Positions 1 through 8,905 of a DNA stretch of 45,626 bases are shown here, in pieces. The notes below the pieces were generated by a model. That model saw only the letters and a program-made list of their open reading frames with translations, did no database searches and had not been told where the DNA came from. The first letter of the stretch is position 1. Every line of letters begins with the position of its first letter. The stretch is from Deltaproteobacteria bacterium (GTDB lineage Bacteria; Desulfobacterota; Syntrophia; Syntrophales; UBA5619), in the NCBI GenBank assembly GCA_021817825.1, contig JAKAFS010000022.1:1-45626 (forward strand), read 5' to 3'. Position numbers and translations under genes: made by a program.

Positions 1-555
1 AGCATGGTCTACTTTGCGGGTCCGCGACAACCGATCGATTTCTACGAGATCGACCCGGTCGTGGAGAAGATCTCGAAAAATCCGGACTATTTTACCTACC
101 TCCGGGACAGCAGGGCAAAATGGCGGATCATCCTCGGCGATGCGCGACTGACGATGGCGAAGGCGCCGGCGAACCACTACGGCATCATCGCCCTGGACGC
201 CTTCAGTTCCGATTCCATCCCGGTTCACCTGCTGACCCGGGAGGCCTTCGTCCTCTACCTGTCGAAGTTGCGGGAAGACGGGGTGCTGCTGGTTCACATC
301 TCGAACAAGTACCTCGATCTTGCGCCGGTCCTGGGGAGGTTGGCGGAAACACTCGGTCTGGCGGCCCGGATCAACGACGACGAGTCCGCGGAAAGGCTCG
401 GCAAATACCAATCGGTCTGGGTGCTCATGGCCCGCAAGGAGGCCGACTTCGGCTCTCTGGCCCGTAAGAAGGCCTGGAAAGGGATCGAAACGAAGGCGAC
501 GGTCGGATTATGGACCGACGACTTTTCAAACCTCCTGTCGGTCTTCAATTGGTGA
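1..555 (+). CDS. Spermidine synthase-like methyltransferase domain, 3' part only
   Basis: This is the C-terminal part of a protein with the spermidine-synthase (SpeE-type) Rossmann fold. The reading frame is open to the left edge, and the glycine-rich SAM-binding motif that should precede the first visible residues is missing, so the gene begins upstream and the ATG at position 4 is probably internal. Visible landmarks are the acidic strand-2 motif FYEIDP, GDARLTM, and the motif ALDAFSSDSIPVHLLT, followed by a strand typical of polyamine aminopropyltransferases. The ending with WTDDFSNLL resembles the large membrane-fused 'MFS/spermidine synthase' proteins of environmental bacteria, whose substrate is unknown. 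Whether this copy makes spermidine or belongs to the fused family cannot be decided without the N-terminus. It converges on the cysteine desulfurase gene, with 49 bases between them. Confidence 0.75.
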   Translation, partial: SMVYFAGPRQPIDFYEIDPVVEKISKNPDYFTYLRDSRAKWRIILGDARLTMAKAPANHYGIIALDAFSSDSIPVHLLTREAFVLYLSKLREDGVLLVHISNKYLDLAPVLGRLAETLGLAARINDDESAERLGKYQSVWVLMARKEADFGSLARKKAWKGIETKATVGLWTDDFSNLLSVFNW

Positions 556-604
556 GGTCCCCGATCGGAAAATCCTGCGAAAATGATCCTTTTGTGCAGG
601 CGCG

Positions 605-1762
605 TCAGAGGGGCGGCGATCCGGCGATCTGTTTGACATAGCCGAGGACCAGGTCGATCTCCTCGGCAGTGTTGAAGATGCTGAGACTAAGGCGGACGGT
701 GCCGAGCGGAAAGGCGCCGATCGTCTTGGCGGCCTCGGGGGCGCAGTGCAGACCGGTGCGGCAGGCGACGGCGAAGCGTTGATCGAGAATCGTCCCCAGA
801 TCGGCCGGTCGCCAGCCCGCGACATTGAAGGAGACGACGGCCCCCCGCTCCTGCGCGGCTTCCGGGCCGTAGACGGTTAGTGCGGAGATCTTGCGGAGCC
901 CGGCTGCCAAGCGATCCATGAGGAGCGTCTCCTGTTCGCGCACGTTGGCGACGCCCCGGTCGACCAGAAATTCCACCCCCGCCCCGAGCCCGACGATGCC
1001 CACCGTGTTGGGCGTTCCGGCCTCGAACCGCTGGGGGAGTTCGGACGGTTGGAGCTCCTCTTCCGAACGGGTGCCGGTGCCGCCCTCCCGGAGCGTCGAA
1101 AAATCCTTCATCGCCACCCGTTCGCCGATGCAGAGGCCGCCGGTGCCCGGGGGGCCGAAGAGCCCCTTGTGGCCCGTAAAGGCGAAAAGATCGACAGGAA
1201 GCGCTGCCAGATCGATGGGCAGGGTGCCGGCGCTCTGGGCGCCGTCGACGAGGTAGAGGAGGTTGCGCTGCCGCGCCAGAGCGCCGATCGCGGCGACGGG
1301 CTCGATTGTCCCGGTCACGTTGGAAACATGGGTCGTGACGATCATCCGCGTTTCGGGACCAATAGCCCGGGCGATCGCGTTGGGATCGATCCACCCCGCC
1401 GGCGAAGCGGCAACCTTCGTGACCGTGACGCCGCGTTTCTCCAGGCCCTTCAGAGGCCGCAGCACCGAGTTGTGCTCCACGGAACTGGTGACGACATGGT
1501 CCCCGGGGCGAAGCAGCCCTTTCAAGGCCGTATTGAGGGCGTCGGTGGCGTTGCAGGCAAAGGCGATCCGGTTCGGATCGGCGATATTGAAAAGCCGGGC
1601 GAGCGCCAGGCGGGTCCGCTCGATCGCCTGCTCGGCAGCCAGGGCCATCCGGTGGCCGGACCGGCCGGGATTGGCCGCCGACAGCCTAAAGAAGCGATCC
1701 ATTTCCCTGTAGACCGACTCGGGTTTCGGCCAGGTCGTGGCGGCGTTGTCCAGGTAGATCAT
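605..1762 (-). CDS. Cysteine desulfurase family aminotransferase (class V)
   Basis: A 385-residue PLP enzyme of the class V aminotransferase fold. The N-terminus MIYLDNAATTWPKP, the PLP lysine in FTGHKGLFGPPGTGG and the reactive cysteine near the C-terminus in CRTGLHCAP match the cysteine desulfurase family commonly annotated in anaerobes and Firmicutes. Such enzymes take sulfur from cysteine as a persulfide and pass it to a partner; the LHCAP cysteine would carry it. The ATG at 1762 lies one base after the stop of the ThiF-like gene upstream, so the two are almost certainly translated as a coupled pair. This suggests the desulfurase supplies sulfur to a ubiquitin-like carrier activated by that E1 enzyme. 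The family is clear; the physiological acceptor (ThiS, MoaD or other) is inferred. Confidence 0.88.
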   Translation of the reverse strand: MIYLDNAATTWPKPESVYREMDRFFRLSAANPGRSGHRMALAAEQAIERTRLALARLFNIADPNRIAFACNATDALNTALKGLLRPGDHVVTSSVEHNSVLRPLKGLEKRGVTVTKVAASPAGWIDPNAIARAIGPETRMIVTTHVSNVTGTIEPVAAIGALARQRNLLYLVDGAQSAGTLPIDLAALPVDLFAFTGHKGLFGPPGTGGLCIGERVAMKDFSTLREGGTGTRSEEELQPSELPQRFEAGTPNTVGIVGLGAGVEFLVDRGVANVREQETLLMDRLAAGLRKISALTVYGPEAAQERGAVVSFNVAGWRPADLGTILDQRFAVACRTGLHCAPEAAKTIGAFPLGTVRLSLSIFNTAEEIDLVLGYVKQIAGSPPL

Positions 1763-1763
1763 C

Positions 1764-2801
1764 CTAGATCCCCACGTATTTGGCGTAAAGGGTCTTGGCT
1801 ACGGCGACGTCGGTCGTCCCCTGGATGATCGCCCGGGCGTCGGGAAAAATGGTCAACTCATGGTCGTCGGCTTTCAGCCGCAGCAGGAATTCGTTGACGG
1901 CGACCTCTCCGATGGGACGCAGCCGCGTTGCCAGTTCGGCAAGGTCGAGGAGGACTGCCGATTTGACCGAGACCTGAACGGCATTGTGGCCGCAGAGGGT
2001 CGTCGTGTGGATCCCCTCCCGGGCGGCGAGGTACTCGTAATTTCCCCGGCCGCAGGCGGGACAGCCTTCCGTCCGTTCCGCGATGGCGATCGCATCGAAG
2101 CGGTTCTCCCAGAGATCGACGCTGATCAGCCCTTCGTTGCGTCGGCCGCTGCCGGTGATCAGTTTCATCGCCTCGGCGGCTTCGAGTGAGGCAATCGTGG
2201 CGACGACGGGGCCCAGGACGCCGGCGGTGTCGCAGGTCGGCGCCGTGCCGGGGGGCGGCATCTCGGCAAAGAGGCAGCGCAGGCAGGGGGTCCTATGGGG
2301 AACGATGGTCATGGTCATTCCGCTTGCGCCGATCACCCCGCCGTAGATCCAGGGGATGCCGTTTTTGACGCAGGCGTCGTTGATCAGGTAGCGGGTCTCG
2401 AAATTGTCCGTTCCATCCAGGACGACGGAGGCGCCCTGGATCAGGGTCTCGATATTGGCGAAGTGGACATCGGCAACCACGGGCTCGATCTCGACGGCCG
2501 AATTGATCCGGCGCAGCTTTTGGGCCGCCGCGACGGCCTTGGGCAGCCCTTGGGCGATGTCCTCTTCGTCGAAGAGGAGTTGGCGCTGGAGATTGTTGAG
2601 CTCGATGAAGTCCCGGTCGGCGATGACGAGGCGGCCCACGCCGGCGCGGACGAGGTGGTTGGCGATCACGGTGCCCAGGGCGCCGCAGCCGATGACGACC
2701 ACTGTGGCTGCCAACAGCTTCCGCTGCCCCGCCTCGCCGATCCCCTGGAAAAGGATCTGGCGTCCATAGCGTTCCAATTCCGCTGCCATTGCTTTTTGCA
2801 T
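1764..2801 (-). CDS. ThiF/MoeB/HesA-family adenylyltransferase (E1-like)
   Basis: A 345-residue E1-like enzyme that adenylates the C-terminal glycine of a small ubiquitin-like sulfur carrier. Visible are the nucleotide-binding GCGALGTVIANHLVRAG, the acidic ADRDFIELNNLQRQ segment that contacts ATP, the DGTDNFETRYLIND motif, the conserved CDTAGVLGPVV segment, and two CxxC pairs (CLRC and CPAC) that form the structural zinc site of the family. About 90 residues after the second CxxC form a C-terminal domain containing NAVQV and DARAIIQGT, a tail I recall in MoeB/ThiF relatives of Geobacter-like bacteria. The start at 2801 has an AGGTGA ribosome site. It is the first gene of a two-gene unit with the cysteine desulfurase. 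The thiGHSE operon at 24 kb lacks thiF, so ThiS is a plausible partner; MoaD is the main alternative. Confidence 0.88.
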   Translation of the reverse strand: MQKAMAAELERYGRQILFQGIGEAGQRKLLAATVVVIGCGALGTVIANHLVRAGVGRLVIADRDFIELNNLQRQLLFDEEDIAQGLPKAVAAAQKLRRINSAVEIEPVVADVHFANIETLIQGASVVLDGTDNFETRYLINDACVKNGIPWIYGGVIGASGMTMTIVPHRTPCLRCLFAEMPPPGTAPTCDTAGVLGPVVATIASLEAAEAMKLITGSGRRNEGLISVDLWENRFDAIAIAERTEGCPACGRGNYEYLAAREGIHTTTLCGHNAVQVSVKSAVLLDLAELATRLRPIGEVAVNEFLLRLKADDHELTIFPDARAIIQGTTDVAVAKTLYAKYVGI

Positions 2802-2894
2802 GATCGTTCACCTGCCTCCCGGGTCGAATCATAGCCCGGCCACAGGGTTCGGATCAATATTTTTTTCTTTTTCTTTTCGGCAGCGGCTTTCGCC

Positions 2895-2924
2895 TTGACG
2901 CATTACAAACGATTCCTATATGTT
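2895..2924 (+). promoter_or_regulatory. Candidate sigma-70-type promoter for the sensor kinase gene
   Basis: TTGACG at 2895-2900 is followed after 16 bases by TATATG (2917-2922), or after 18 bases by TATGTT. It lies in an AT-rich stretch between the leftward ThiF-like gene and the rightward kinase. Its position argues that translation starts downstream, at 2982, and not at the in-frame TTG overlapping the -35 box. Confidence 0.5.
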
Positions 2925-2981
2925 TATAACAGGGAAGCAGACAACGAGCGAGCCATACTTCATCTTCAAAGAGGAAGATTG

Positions 2982-4754
2982 ATGAATAAAAGGAACGGTT
3001 ACCGATCGCTTTACCTGCCGGCCTGGACCATCGTGGCCGCCGTCATCATCCTTTTGGCCGTCATCGCAGTTTCCACCTATAGGAACATGAGCCGGGAGAC
3101 GGGGCGGATGGAGGATTCGCTCCTGCGGGAAGGGTTGGTCATCGTTCGGGCGATCGAGGCCGGTGTTCGGGCGGACGACTCTTTAAAATCCCCTGATGCG
3201 GGGCATCTCCAGAAGCTGATCGAAGAGGTTGCCCGTGAGCCGGAGGTCGCCTCCATTGCCATCTTCGATGAGCGGGGCAAGGTCGTGGCGGCCAACCGTC
3301 TGCCGCTCCCCGATGGGGAACCGATCCGGGAGGCCGCTTCCCTGCGTCTGCTGCTCAAGGAGAAGGGGGTGATCACCCGTTACCGGCCGAACCAGAATGG
3401 CGAGGCGGAGGCTTTCGAAATCATCCTGCCGTTCCGCCCTTATAACTACGATATCCCTTCCCGATTTTCCGATAGCGGCAGTGAGGTCGAGAAAGAGCCT
3501 CTGCGCCGCTGGGCAGGGGACAAGATGATCACCCTTGGCCTGAAACTGGCCAGTTTTGAAACGGCCCGCCAACAGGACAGGCACCATACCCTGCTGATGG
3601 CCGCCATTCTTCTGGTTTTGGGGACAGGCGCCCTCTTTTTTATTTTTGTCGTCCAGAATTACTATCTCGTGCATCGGACCCTGGGCCGGATGCGAACCTA
3701 TATGGAGAACGTCGTCGAGAGCATGGCAGACGGCCTTGTCTCCGTCGATCGGGAGGGGCGGATCGTGACCCTGAACCGGCAGGCCGGTGATATCCTCGGC
3801 GCCGGTCCCGCGTTCCTGTCGGGAAAGAAAATCAAGGAGATCCTGGGCGAGCAGATCGGCAACCTGCTCTTGACAACCGATGAACAGCCGCTCGTGAGGG
3901 TTCGGGAAATCGAGTTTTCCGGGAAGCAAGGGGGCAAGATACCTCTGAGCGTCAGCGTGGCGCCACTCAAAGGCGATGACGGACAAGAAATGGGCGCAGT
4001 GCTGCTCATCCGGGACTTGCGGGAGATCCGGGCGCTTCAGGAAAAGGTCGCCCGCGGCGAACGGCTGGCCTCCTTGGGGCGTCTGGCTGCGGGGATGGCC
4101 CATGAGATCCGCAATCCCCTGAGTTCCATCCGGGGGTTCGCCCAATATTTCGCAAAACGGTTCAGCGGACAGGCAGAGGAGCAGGGGTATGCTTTGGTAA
4201 TGGTCAAGGAGGTGGACCGGCTCAACCGAGTGATCACGGACCTGCTGGATTTTGCCCGGCCAAAGGAGCCCCGGAGGGAAGTCTGCCTGCTGGAGTCTAT
4301 CGCCGAACAGGCCCTGAATCTCCTTGACCAGGATCTGAAGAGCCGCAAGGTCGTTGTGACGAAGCATTATGAAGCCGATCTCCCCACTGTCCTTGCGGAC
4401 CGCGACCAGATTACCCAGGTCTTTCTCAATCTCCTGCTCAATGCCATGGAATCGATGCCGGAAGGAGGGGAAATCCGGATCGGCATGAGCCGCGTGGATG
4501 CTCCTCTCGGCGCAGAAATCTTAATTGCCGACAGGGGTGAGGGGATTCCGGAAGAGGACCTGAATAAGGTGTTTGATCCCTTCTTCAGCCGGAAACGGAA
4601 AGGAACGGGTCTGGGACTGGCGATCGTCCATCAGATTGTGACCGGTCATGGAGGGGAGATCGGTGTGGAAAGCCGGCCGGGCGAGGGCACTCGATTCCGG
4701 TTCCGCCTGCCGTCGGACCGCAGCCTGAAGAATGGCGAAAAGAAAAGGGCGTGA
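2982..4754 (+). CDS. ZraS/HydH-like membrane sensor histidine kinase
   Basis: A 590-residue inner-membrane kinase, likely the sensor of the copper island. I chose the ATG at 2982 because the sequence GAGGAAG precedes it and the upstream in-frame start overlaps a promoter. Order of parts: TM helix near residues 14-32, a periplasmic sensor of about 165 residues, a second TM near 205-225, a PAS domain (VVESMADGLVSVDREGRI), the HisKA box with the phosphorylated histidine at residue 374 (GMAHEIRNPLSS), and an ATPase domain with N-box NLLLNAMESMP and G-boxes DRGEG and GTGLGLAIV. The architecture matches NtrB/ZraS kinases that partner sigma-54 regulators, and such a regulator starts 53 bases downstream. 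The periplasmic domain has no obvious His- or Met-rich metal site, so copper as the signal is inferred from neighbours. Confidence 0.9.
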   Translation: MNKRNGYRSLYLPAWTIVAAVIILLAVIAVSTYRNMSRETGRMEDSLLREGLVIVRAIEAGVRADDSLKSPDAGHLQKLIEEVAREPEVASIAIFDERGKVVAANRLPLPDGEPIREAASLRLLLKEKGVITRYRPNQNGEAEAFEIILPFRPYNYDIPSRFSDSGSEVEKEPLRRWAGDKMITLGLKLASFETARQQDRHHTLLMAAILLVLGTGALFFIFVVQNYYLVHRTLGRMRTYMENVVESMADGLVSVDREGRIVTLNRQAGDILGAGPAFLSGKKIKEILGEQIGNLLLTTDEQPLVRVREIEFSGKQGGKIPLSVSVAPLKGDDGQEMGAVLLIRDLREIRALQEKVARGERLASLGRLAAGMAHEIRNPLSSIRGFAQYFAKRFSGQAEEQGYALVMVKEVDRLNRVITDLLDFARPKEPRREVCLLESIAEQALNLLDQDLKSRKVVVTKHYEADLPTVLADRDQITQVFLNLLLNAMESMPEGGEIRIGMSRVDAPLGAEILIADRGEGIPEEDLNKVFDPFFSRKRKGTGLGLAIVHQIVTGHGGEIGVESRPGEGTRFRFRLPSDRSLKNGEKKRA

Positions 4755-4807
4755 TAGTGCAGGGCGGTGATTTGAACCGGCAGAAGTGCAGGAATAGAGG
4801 TTTGGGT

Positions 4808-6235
4808 ATGAATCGAGTAAAGATCCTGATCGTGGACGATGAAGAGAGCCTTCGGATCATGCTGCGGGCCGTGCTGAAGGACGAGGGCTATGGCGTGGCC
4901 GAGGCTTCCGACGGCACGGAGGCGCTCCGGGCCGTGGAAAGGGAGGCCTTTGACCTGATCCTGATGGATCTGCGCATGACCAGCATGGACGGCATCGAAG
5001 CGCTGATGGAAATCCGGAAGATCAACCCCAACGTGCCCGTTCTGATCATGACCGCTTATGCCTCCGTAAAGACCGCAGTTTCGGCCCTTAAAGCAGGGGC
5101 CTTCGACTACCTGACCAAACCCCTGGACATCGAGGAGTTGAAGATCCTGATCGACAAGGCCTTGGAGCACTACCATCTGCGCACCGAAAACCTGGTCCTC
5201 AAGGAGCGGCTGGGCGACCGCTTCGACTTTTCCCGGATCATCGGCCGGAGCGCCCCCATGAAGGCTCTCCTGGAGACGCTCGCCATGGTGGCGCCCACAG
5301 ATGCCACCGTGCTCATCATGGGCGAAAGCGGCACCGGCAAGGAGGTGGTCGCCAACGCCATCCATCACAACAGCCCCCGGGCTCCGCAGCCCTTCATCAA
5401 GGTTTCCTGCGCCGCCCTTCCGGAGACGCTCCTGGAGAGCGAACTCTTCGGACATGAGAAGGGGGCCTTCACCGGCGCCGTGGCCCGCCGCGAGGGGCGC
5501 TTCCAGATGGCCCACGGAGGCACTATCTTCCTCGACGAGGTGGGGGAGATGAGCCAGGCGACGCAGACCAAGCTGCTGCGGGTCCTCCAGGAGAGGGAAT
5601 TCGAGCCCTTGGGAGGTGCACGCACGATCCAAGTGGATATCCGGGTGATTGCTGCGACGAACCGTGATTTGGAGGCACAGGTGAAGAAAGGACGCTTTCG
5701 GGAGGACCTTTACTACCGTCTCAACGTGGTTCCGCTGACGGTGCCTCCCCTCCGGGAGCGCCGGGAAGACATTCCCCTCTTGGCGGACCACTTCCTGTCC
5801 CTCTTCCGGGAGAAGAACCGCAAAACCATCAAGGCCCTCTCGGGAAAGGCGCTGGACCTGCTTGTCCGCTACGATTGGCCCGGGAACGTCCGGGAACTGG
5901 AGAATTGCATCGAGCGGGCGGTCATCCTGGCCCGGGACGAAGTGGTTTTACCGGCTGACCTGCCGTCCCAGGTCTTCATGCAGCCGCAAGAGCCGGGAGG
6001 GACGGCGCTCAGCCTCGCTTACGGGACCACGCTCGACGAGATGGAAAAGGCCCTGATCGTCAAAACCCTCGGGGAGACGGGCGGCAACCGCACCCGTACG
6101 GCGGAGATCCTCGGCATCAATCGTCGCACCCTCCAGAACAAGCTCAAGCAGTATGCCCTCGACGAAACGGTAAATCCTTATGCGGATTCACAGACAGCGG
6201 AGTCATTGCCTACTGAAAATCTGCCTACCAATTAG
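4808..6235 (+). CDS. Sigma-54-dependent response regulator (NtrC/ZraR-like)
   Basis: A 475-residue transcription activator, partner of the kinase immediately upstream. The ATG at 4808 has AGAGG seven bases before it. The receiver domain (residues 1-120) carries the acidic pair D10-D11, phosphoacceptor D54 in LMDLRM, and the YLTKP lysine. The AAA+ domain has Walker A GESGTGKE, the GAFTGA loop that contacts sigma-54, Walker [10 protein letters not shown] and the arginine-rich [11 protein letters not shown] segment. A Fis-type helix-turn-helix ([22 protein letters not shown]) closes the protein. Activators of this type hydrolyse ATP to open sigma-54 promoters. A near-consensus sigma-54 promoter lies downstream at 8853-8868, before the SurA-like/DUF2318/ABC/CueP genes, and is the most likely local target. 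Family assignment is firm; target and signal are inferred. Confidence 0.93.
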   Translation: MNRVKILIVDDEESLRIMLRAVLKDEGYGVAEASDGTEALRAVEREAFDLILMDLRMTSMDGIEALMEIRKINPNVPVLIMTAYASVKTAVSALKAGAFDYLTKPLDIEELKILIDKALEHYHLRTENLVLKERLGDRFDFSRIIGRSAPMKALLETLAMVAPTDATVLIMGESGTGKEVVANAIHHNSPRAPQPFIKVSCAALPETLLESELFGHEKGAFTGAVARREGRFQMAHGGTIFLDEVGEMSQATQTKLLRVLQEREFEPLGGARTIQVDIRVIAATNRDLEAQVKKGRFREDLYYRLNVVPLTVPPLRERREDIPLLADHFLSLFREKNRKTIKALSGKALDLLVRYDWPGNVRELENCIERAVILARDEVVLPADLPSQVFMQPQEPGGTALSLAYGTTLDEMEKALIVKTLGETGGNRTRTAEILGINRRTLQNKLKQYALDETVNPYADSQTAESLPTENLPTN

Positions 6236-6327
6236 CGTTGCTTCCTGCTTCAATCCCTGTAAAAATATCGATAAACTTCAAGGAAGCACTGAAATCGGCC
6301 TCCGCAGCCCCGAACGAGGTGAATTCA

Positions 6328-8685
6328 ATGTCCGATCGCGACTACAGCAGCAACCCTGCCCACGACCATGGGCCGCGCTATGTCGATCCGGTATGCGGCA
6401 TGGGCACCGCGGATGAAAAGGCCTTCCTCCGTCATGAGCATGGGGGAAAGCCCTATTACTTCTGTAGCGAACGTTGCCGGGAGAAATTCAAAGCCGATCC
6501 CGAACGCTTCATCGGCGACAGGGCCGGAGAAGGACCGGCTCCGGCGGAAGCTCCCGACCGGAGCCGCATCTACACCTGCCCGATGCACCCGGAGGTAAGG
6601 CAAGCGGGTCCGGGGACCTGTCCCAAGTGCGGCATGGCGTTGGAACCCCGCAGCGTCGCTTCGGGAGGGGAAGAGGAAATCCCGGAGTACCGGGAGATGC
6701 GGAAACGGTTCATTGTCGGGGCCGTCCTCAGCGTGCCGCTCCTTCTCATTGCCATGCGGGGCATGCTCCCCGGCGGTTTTCCGATCGAGCGGTTCGTCCC
6801 TCCCCGGACCCTGGGTTGGCTGGAATTGCTCCTGGCGACCCCGGTCGTGCTCTGGGGCGGCTGGCCCTTCTTTGTCCGCGGCGTGCAGTCCGTGGTGAAC
6901 AGAAGCCTCAACATGTTCACCCTCATCGGCTTGGGCGTTTCGGTGGCCTATCTCTACAGCCTGACCGCGGTTCTCTTTCCCGGCGTTTTTCCCGCCGCCA
7001 TGCGGAGCGCGGAAGGCACGGTCGGCGGATACTTCGAAGCGGCGGCGGTCATCGTGACCCTGATCCTGCAGGGTCAGGTCATGGAACTCGGCGCACGCAG
7101 CCGGACCGGGGCCGCCATCCGGGCGCTGCTGGGCCTCGCGCCCAAGACGGCGCGCAGGATCGGCGACGACGGCGACATGGATATCCCGCTGGAACATATC
7201 CGGAAGGGCGACCGGCTGCGGATCAGGCCCGGGGAGAAGGTGCCGGTCGACGGCGTGGTCATCGAAGGGACGAGTGCGGTGGACGAGTCCATGATCTCCG
7301 GCGAACCGATTCCGGTACGGAAGAAGGCGGGCGATCGGGTGATCGGCGCGACGGTTAACGCGCACGGCTCCCTGGTCATCGAGGCCGAGAAGGTGGGGGC
7401 GGAAACGCTTCTGGCGCAGATTGTCCGGATGGTGGCCCAGGCCCAGCGCAGCCGGGCGCCGATCCAGAAGTTGGCCGACATCGTTTCCGGCGCCTTCGTC
7501 CCGGCGGTGATCGCCGTCGCCGTCATTGCCTTCGGGGTCTGGTTTGGGCTGGGTCCCGAGCCGCGGCTCGCCTATGCCCTGATTGCGGCGGTTTCCGTTC
7601 TGATCATCGCCTGCCCCTGCGCTCTGGGACTGGCCACCCCGATGTCCATCATGGTGGCGAGCGGCAGGGGAGCGGCCATGGGAGTGCTCTTCCGAAACGC
7701 CGAGGCAATCGAGATGATGCGCAAGATCGACACCCTGGTGGTCGACAAGACGGGCACCCTGACGCTGGGCAAGCCGCGATTGACCGGGGTGGTTCCTGCG
7801 GCGGGCGGCGGGGAGACGGAACTCCTGAAATGGTCGGCAAGCCTGGAGAAGGGAAGCGAGCACCCGCTGGCGGCGGCGATCCTGGAAGGCGCCCTGGCCC
7901 GTCAAGTCGCCTTGGCCGATGCAGAAAATTTTATGGCCCATCCCGGCAAGGGGGTGTCCGGGCAGGTGGAGGGTCGTGAGATCCTGCTGGGCAACCATGC
8001 GCTGCTGGCTGATTTCGGCATCGATGCCGATGCCCTTCTTCCCCGGGCGCAGGAGATGCGCGCCCAGGGGCAGACGGTCATGTTCGTCGCGGCTGCGGGA
8101 AGGGTCGCCGGCCTGGTCGCCGTATCCGATCCCGTCAAGGAGAGCGCGCCCGAGGCTGTCCGGCAACTGCACGATGAAAAGATCCGCATCATCATGCTGA
8201 CCGGCGACAACAGGACAACGGCCAGTGCGGTTGCCAGGAAACTCGCGATCGACGACGTGGTGGCCGAGGTATTGCCCGACCAGAAGACCGCCGTGGTCAG
8301 GAAACTCCAGGACGAGGGGCGCATGGTGGCCATGGCCGGCGACGGGATCAACGACGCCCCGGCCCTGGCCCAAGCCCAGGTGGGGATTGCGATGGGCACC
8401 GGTACGGATGTGGCGATGGAGAGCGCCGGCGTTACCCTGGTCAGGGGCGATCTGACCGGGATTGTCCGGGCCCGGAAGCTTTCCCGCGCCGCGATGCGCA
8501 ACATCAGGCAAAACCTCTTCTGGGCCTTTGCCTACAATGCCCTGGGGGTTCCCGTGGCGGCAGGCGTTCTGTACCCCCACTTCGGCATCCTGCTGAGTCC
8601 GATGCTCGCGGCGGCGGCCATGAGTTTCAGTTCCGTCTCCGTGATCGTCAATGCCCTCCGGCTGCGGACGGTAAAGATAGGATAA
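6328..8685 (+). CDS. copA: Copper-translocating P1B-type ATPase with YHS domain
   Basis: A 785-residue ATP-driven pump that exports Cu(I) (or Ag(I)) from the cytoplasm. The ATG at 6328 follows a GAGGTGA ribosome site. It has no classical CxxC HMA domain. Instead it starts with a YHS-type domain (DPVCGM with C23, then YYFCSERC), followed by a short heavy-metal-binding segment (C84 in YTCPMHPEV, then TCPKCGMAL). The pump core has the transport motif C429-P430-C431, phosphorylated D473 in DKTGT, the HP motif (SEHPLAAAI), TGDN and [10 protein letters not shown]. The final helices contain [15 protein letters not shown] and MSFSSVSV, as in Cu(I)-type CopA. It lies 92 bases after the regulator with no clear promoter between, so it is probably co-transcribed with the two-component genes. 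Copper rather than zinc or cadmium is supported by the CPC context, the last two helices and the neighbours. Confidence 0.93.
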   Translation: MSDRDYSSNPAHDHGPRYVDPVCGMGTADEKAFLRHEHGGKPYYFCSERCREKFKADPERFIGDRAGEGPAPAEAPDRSRIYTCPMHPEVRQAGPGTCPKCGMALEPRSVASGGEEEIPEYREMRKRFIVGAVLSVPLLLIAMRGMLPGGFPIERFVPPRTLGWLELLLATPVVLWGGWPFFVRGVQSVVNRSLNMFTLIGLGVSVAYLYSLTAVLFPGVFPAAMRSAEGTVGGYFEAAAVIVTLILQGQVMELGARSRTGAAIRALLGLAPKTARRIGDDGDMDIPLEHIRKGDRLRIRPGEKVPVDGVVIEGTSAVDESMISGEPIPVRKKAGDRVIGATVNAHGSLVIEAEKVGAETLLAQIVRMVAQAQRSRAPIQKLADIVSGAFVPAVIAVAVIAFGVWFGLGPEPRLAYALIAAVSVLIIACPCALGLATPMSIMVASGRGAAMGVLFRNAEAIEMMRKIDTLVVDKTGTLTLGKPRLTGVVPAAGGGETELLKWSASLEKGSEHPLAAAILEGALARQVALADAENFMAHPGKGVSGQVEGREILLGNHALLADFGIDADALLPRAQEMRAQGQTVMFVAAAGRVAGLVAVSDPVKESAPEAVRQLHDEKIRIIMLTGDNRTTASAVARKLAIDDVVAEVLPDQKTAVVRKLQDEGRMVAMAGDGINDAPALAQAQVGIAMGTGTDVAMESAGVTLVRGDLTGIVRARKLSRAAMRNIRQNLFWAFAYNALGVPVAAGVLYPHFGILLSPMLAAAAMSFSSVSVIVNALRLRTVKIG

Positions 8686-8781
8686 GTGAATTCGCTGCTG
8701 AAAAAATTCCCGCTTTCCCCGCTGGCATGACCTTGGTGAGAAAAAACACCGCACCCGGGGTCGGCTGTTATCCGCTCCAGT

Positions 8782-8821
8782 CCAATTGAAAATATAAATA
8801 ATCCCTTTGAATTGCCAATTG
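8782..8821 (+). repeat. Paired CCAATTG sites upstream of the sigma-54 promoter
   Basis: CCAATTG occurs at 8782-8788 and again at 8815-8821, 33 bases apart (about three helical turns), in an AT-rich patch 32-71 bases before the sigma-54 promoter. Position and spacing fit an upstream activator site for a dimeric enhancer-binding protein such as the regulator at 4808-6235. That role is inference; the sites are short and could be chance. Confidence 0.35.
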
Positions 8822-8852
8822 TTATGAATTACGGCGACCGAGTCCGGCCTGA

Positions 8853-8868
8853 TGGCATGGTCGTTGCT
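8853..8868 (+). promoter_or_regulatory. Sigma-54 (RpoN) promoter
   Basis: TGGCATGGTCGTTGCT matches the -24/-12 consensus TGGCACG-N4-TTGCW at every defined base except one (T for C at the sixth position). The GG and GC doublets have the required spacing. The predicted start near 8879 gives a leader of about 27 bases ahead of the gene at 8906. A gene for a sigma-54 activator lies 2.6 kb upstream in the same direction. Confidence 0.8.
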
Positions 8869-8905
8869 CTATGGAGGGCAAGGCATTTGAACAAAGGAGC
8901 GTCAT

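Noticed and set aside
8700..8745. A second sigma-54-like match (TGGCATGACCTTGG) after copA
   Set aside because: The -12 half lacks the TTGC at proper spacing; the site at 8853-8868 is much better.
6325..8754. Minus-strand open frame opposite copA (809 codons)
   Set aside because: It has no domain or ribosome site and lies entirely antisense to a clearly conserved P-type ATPase.
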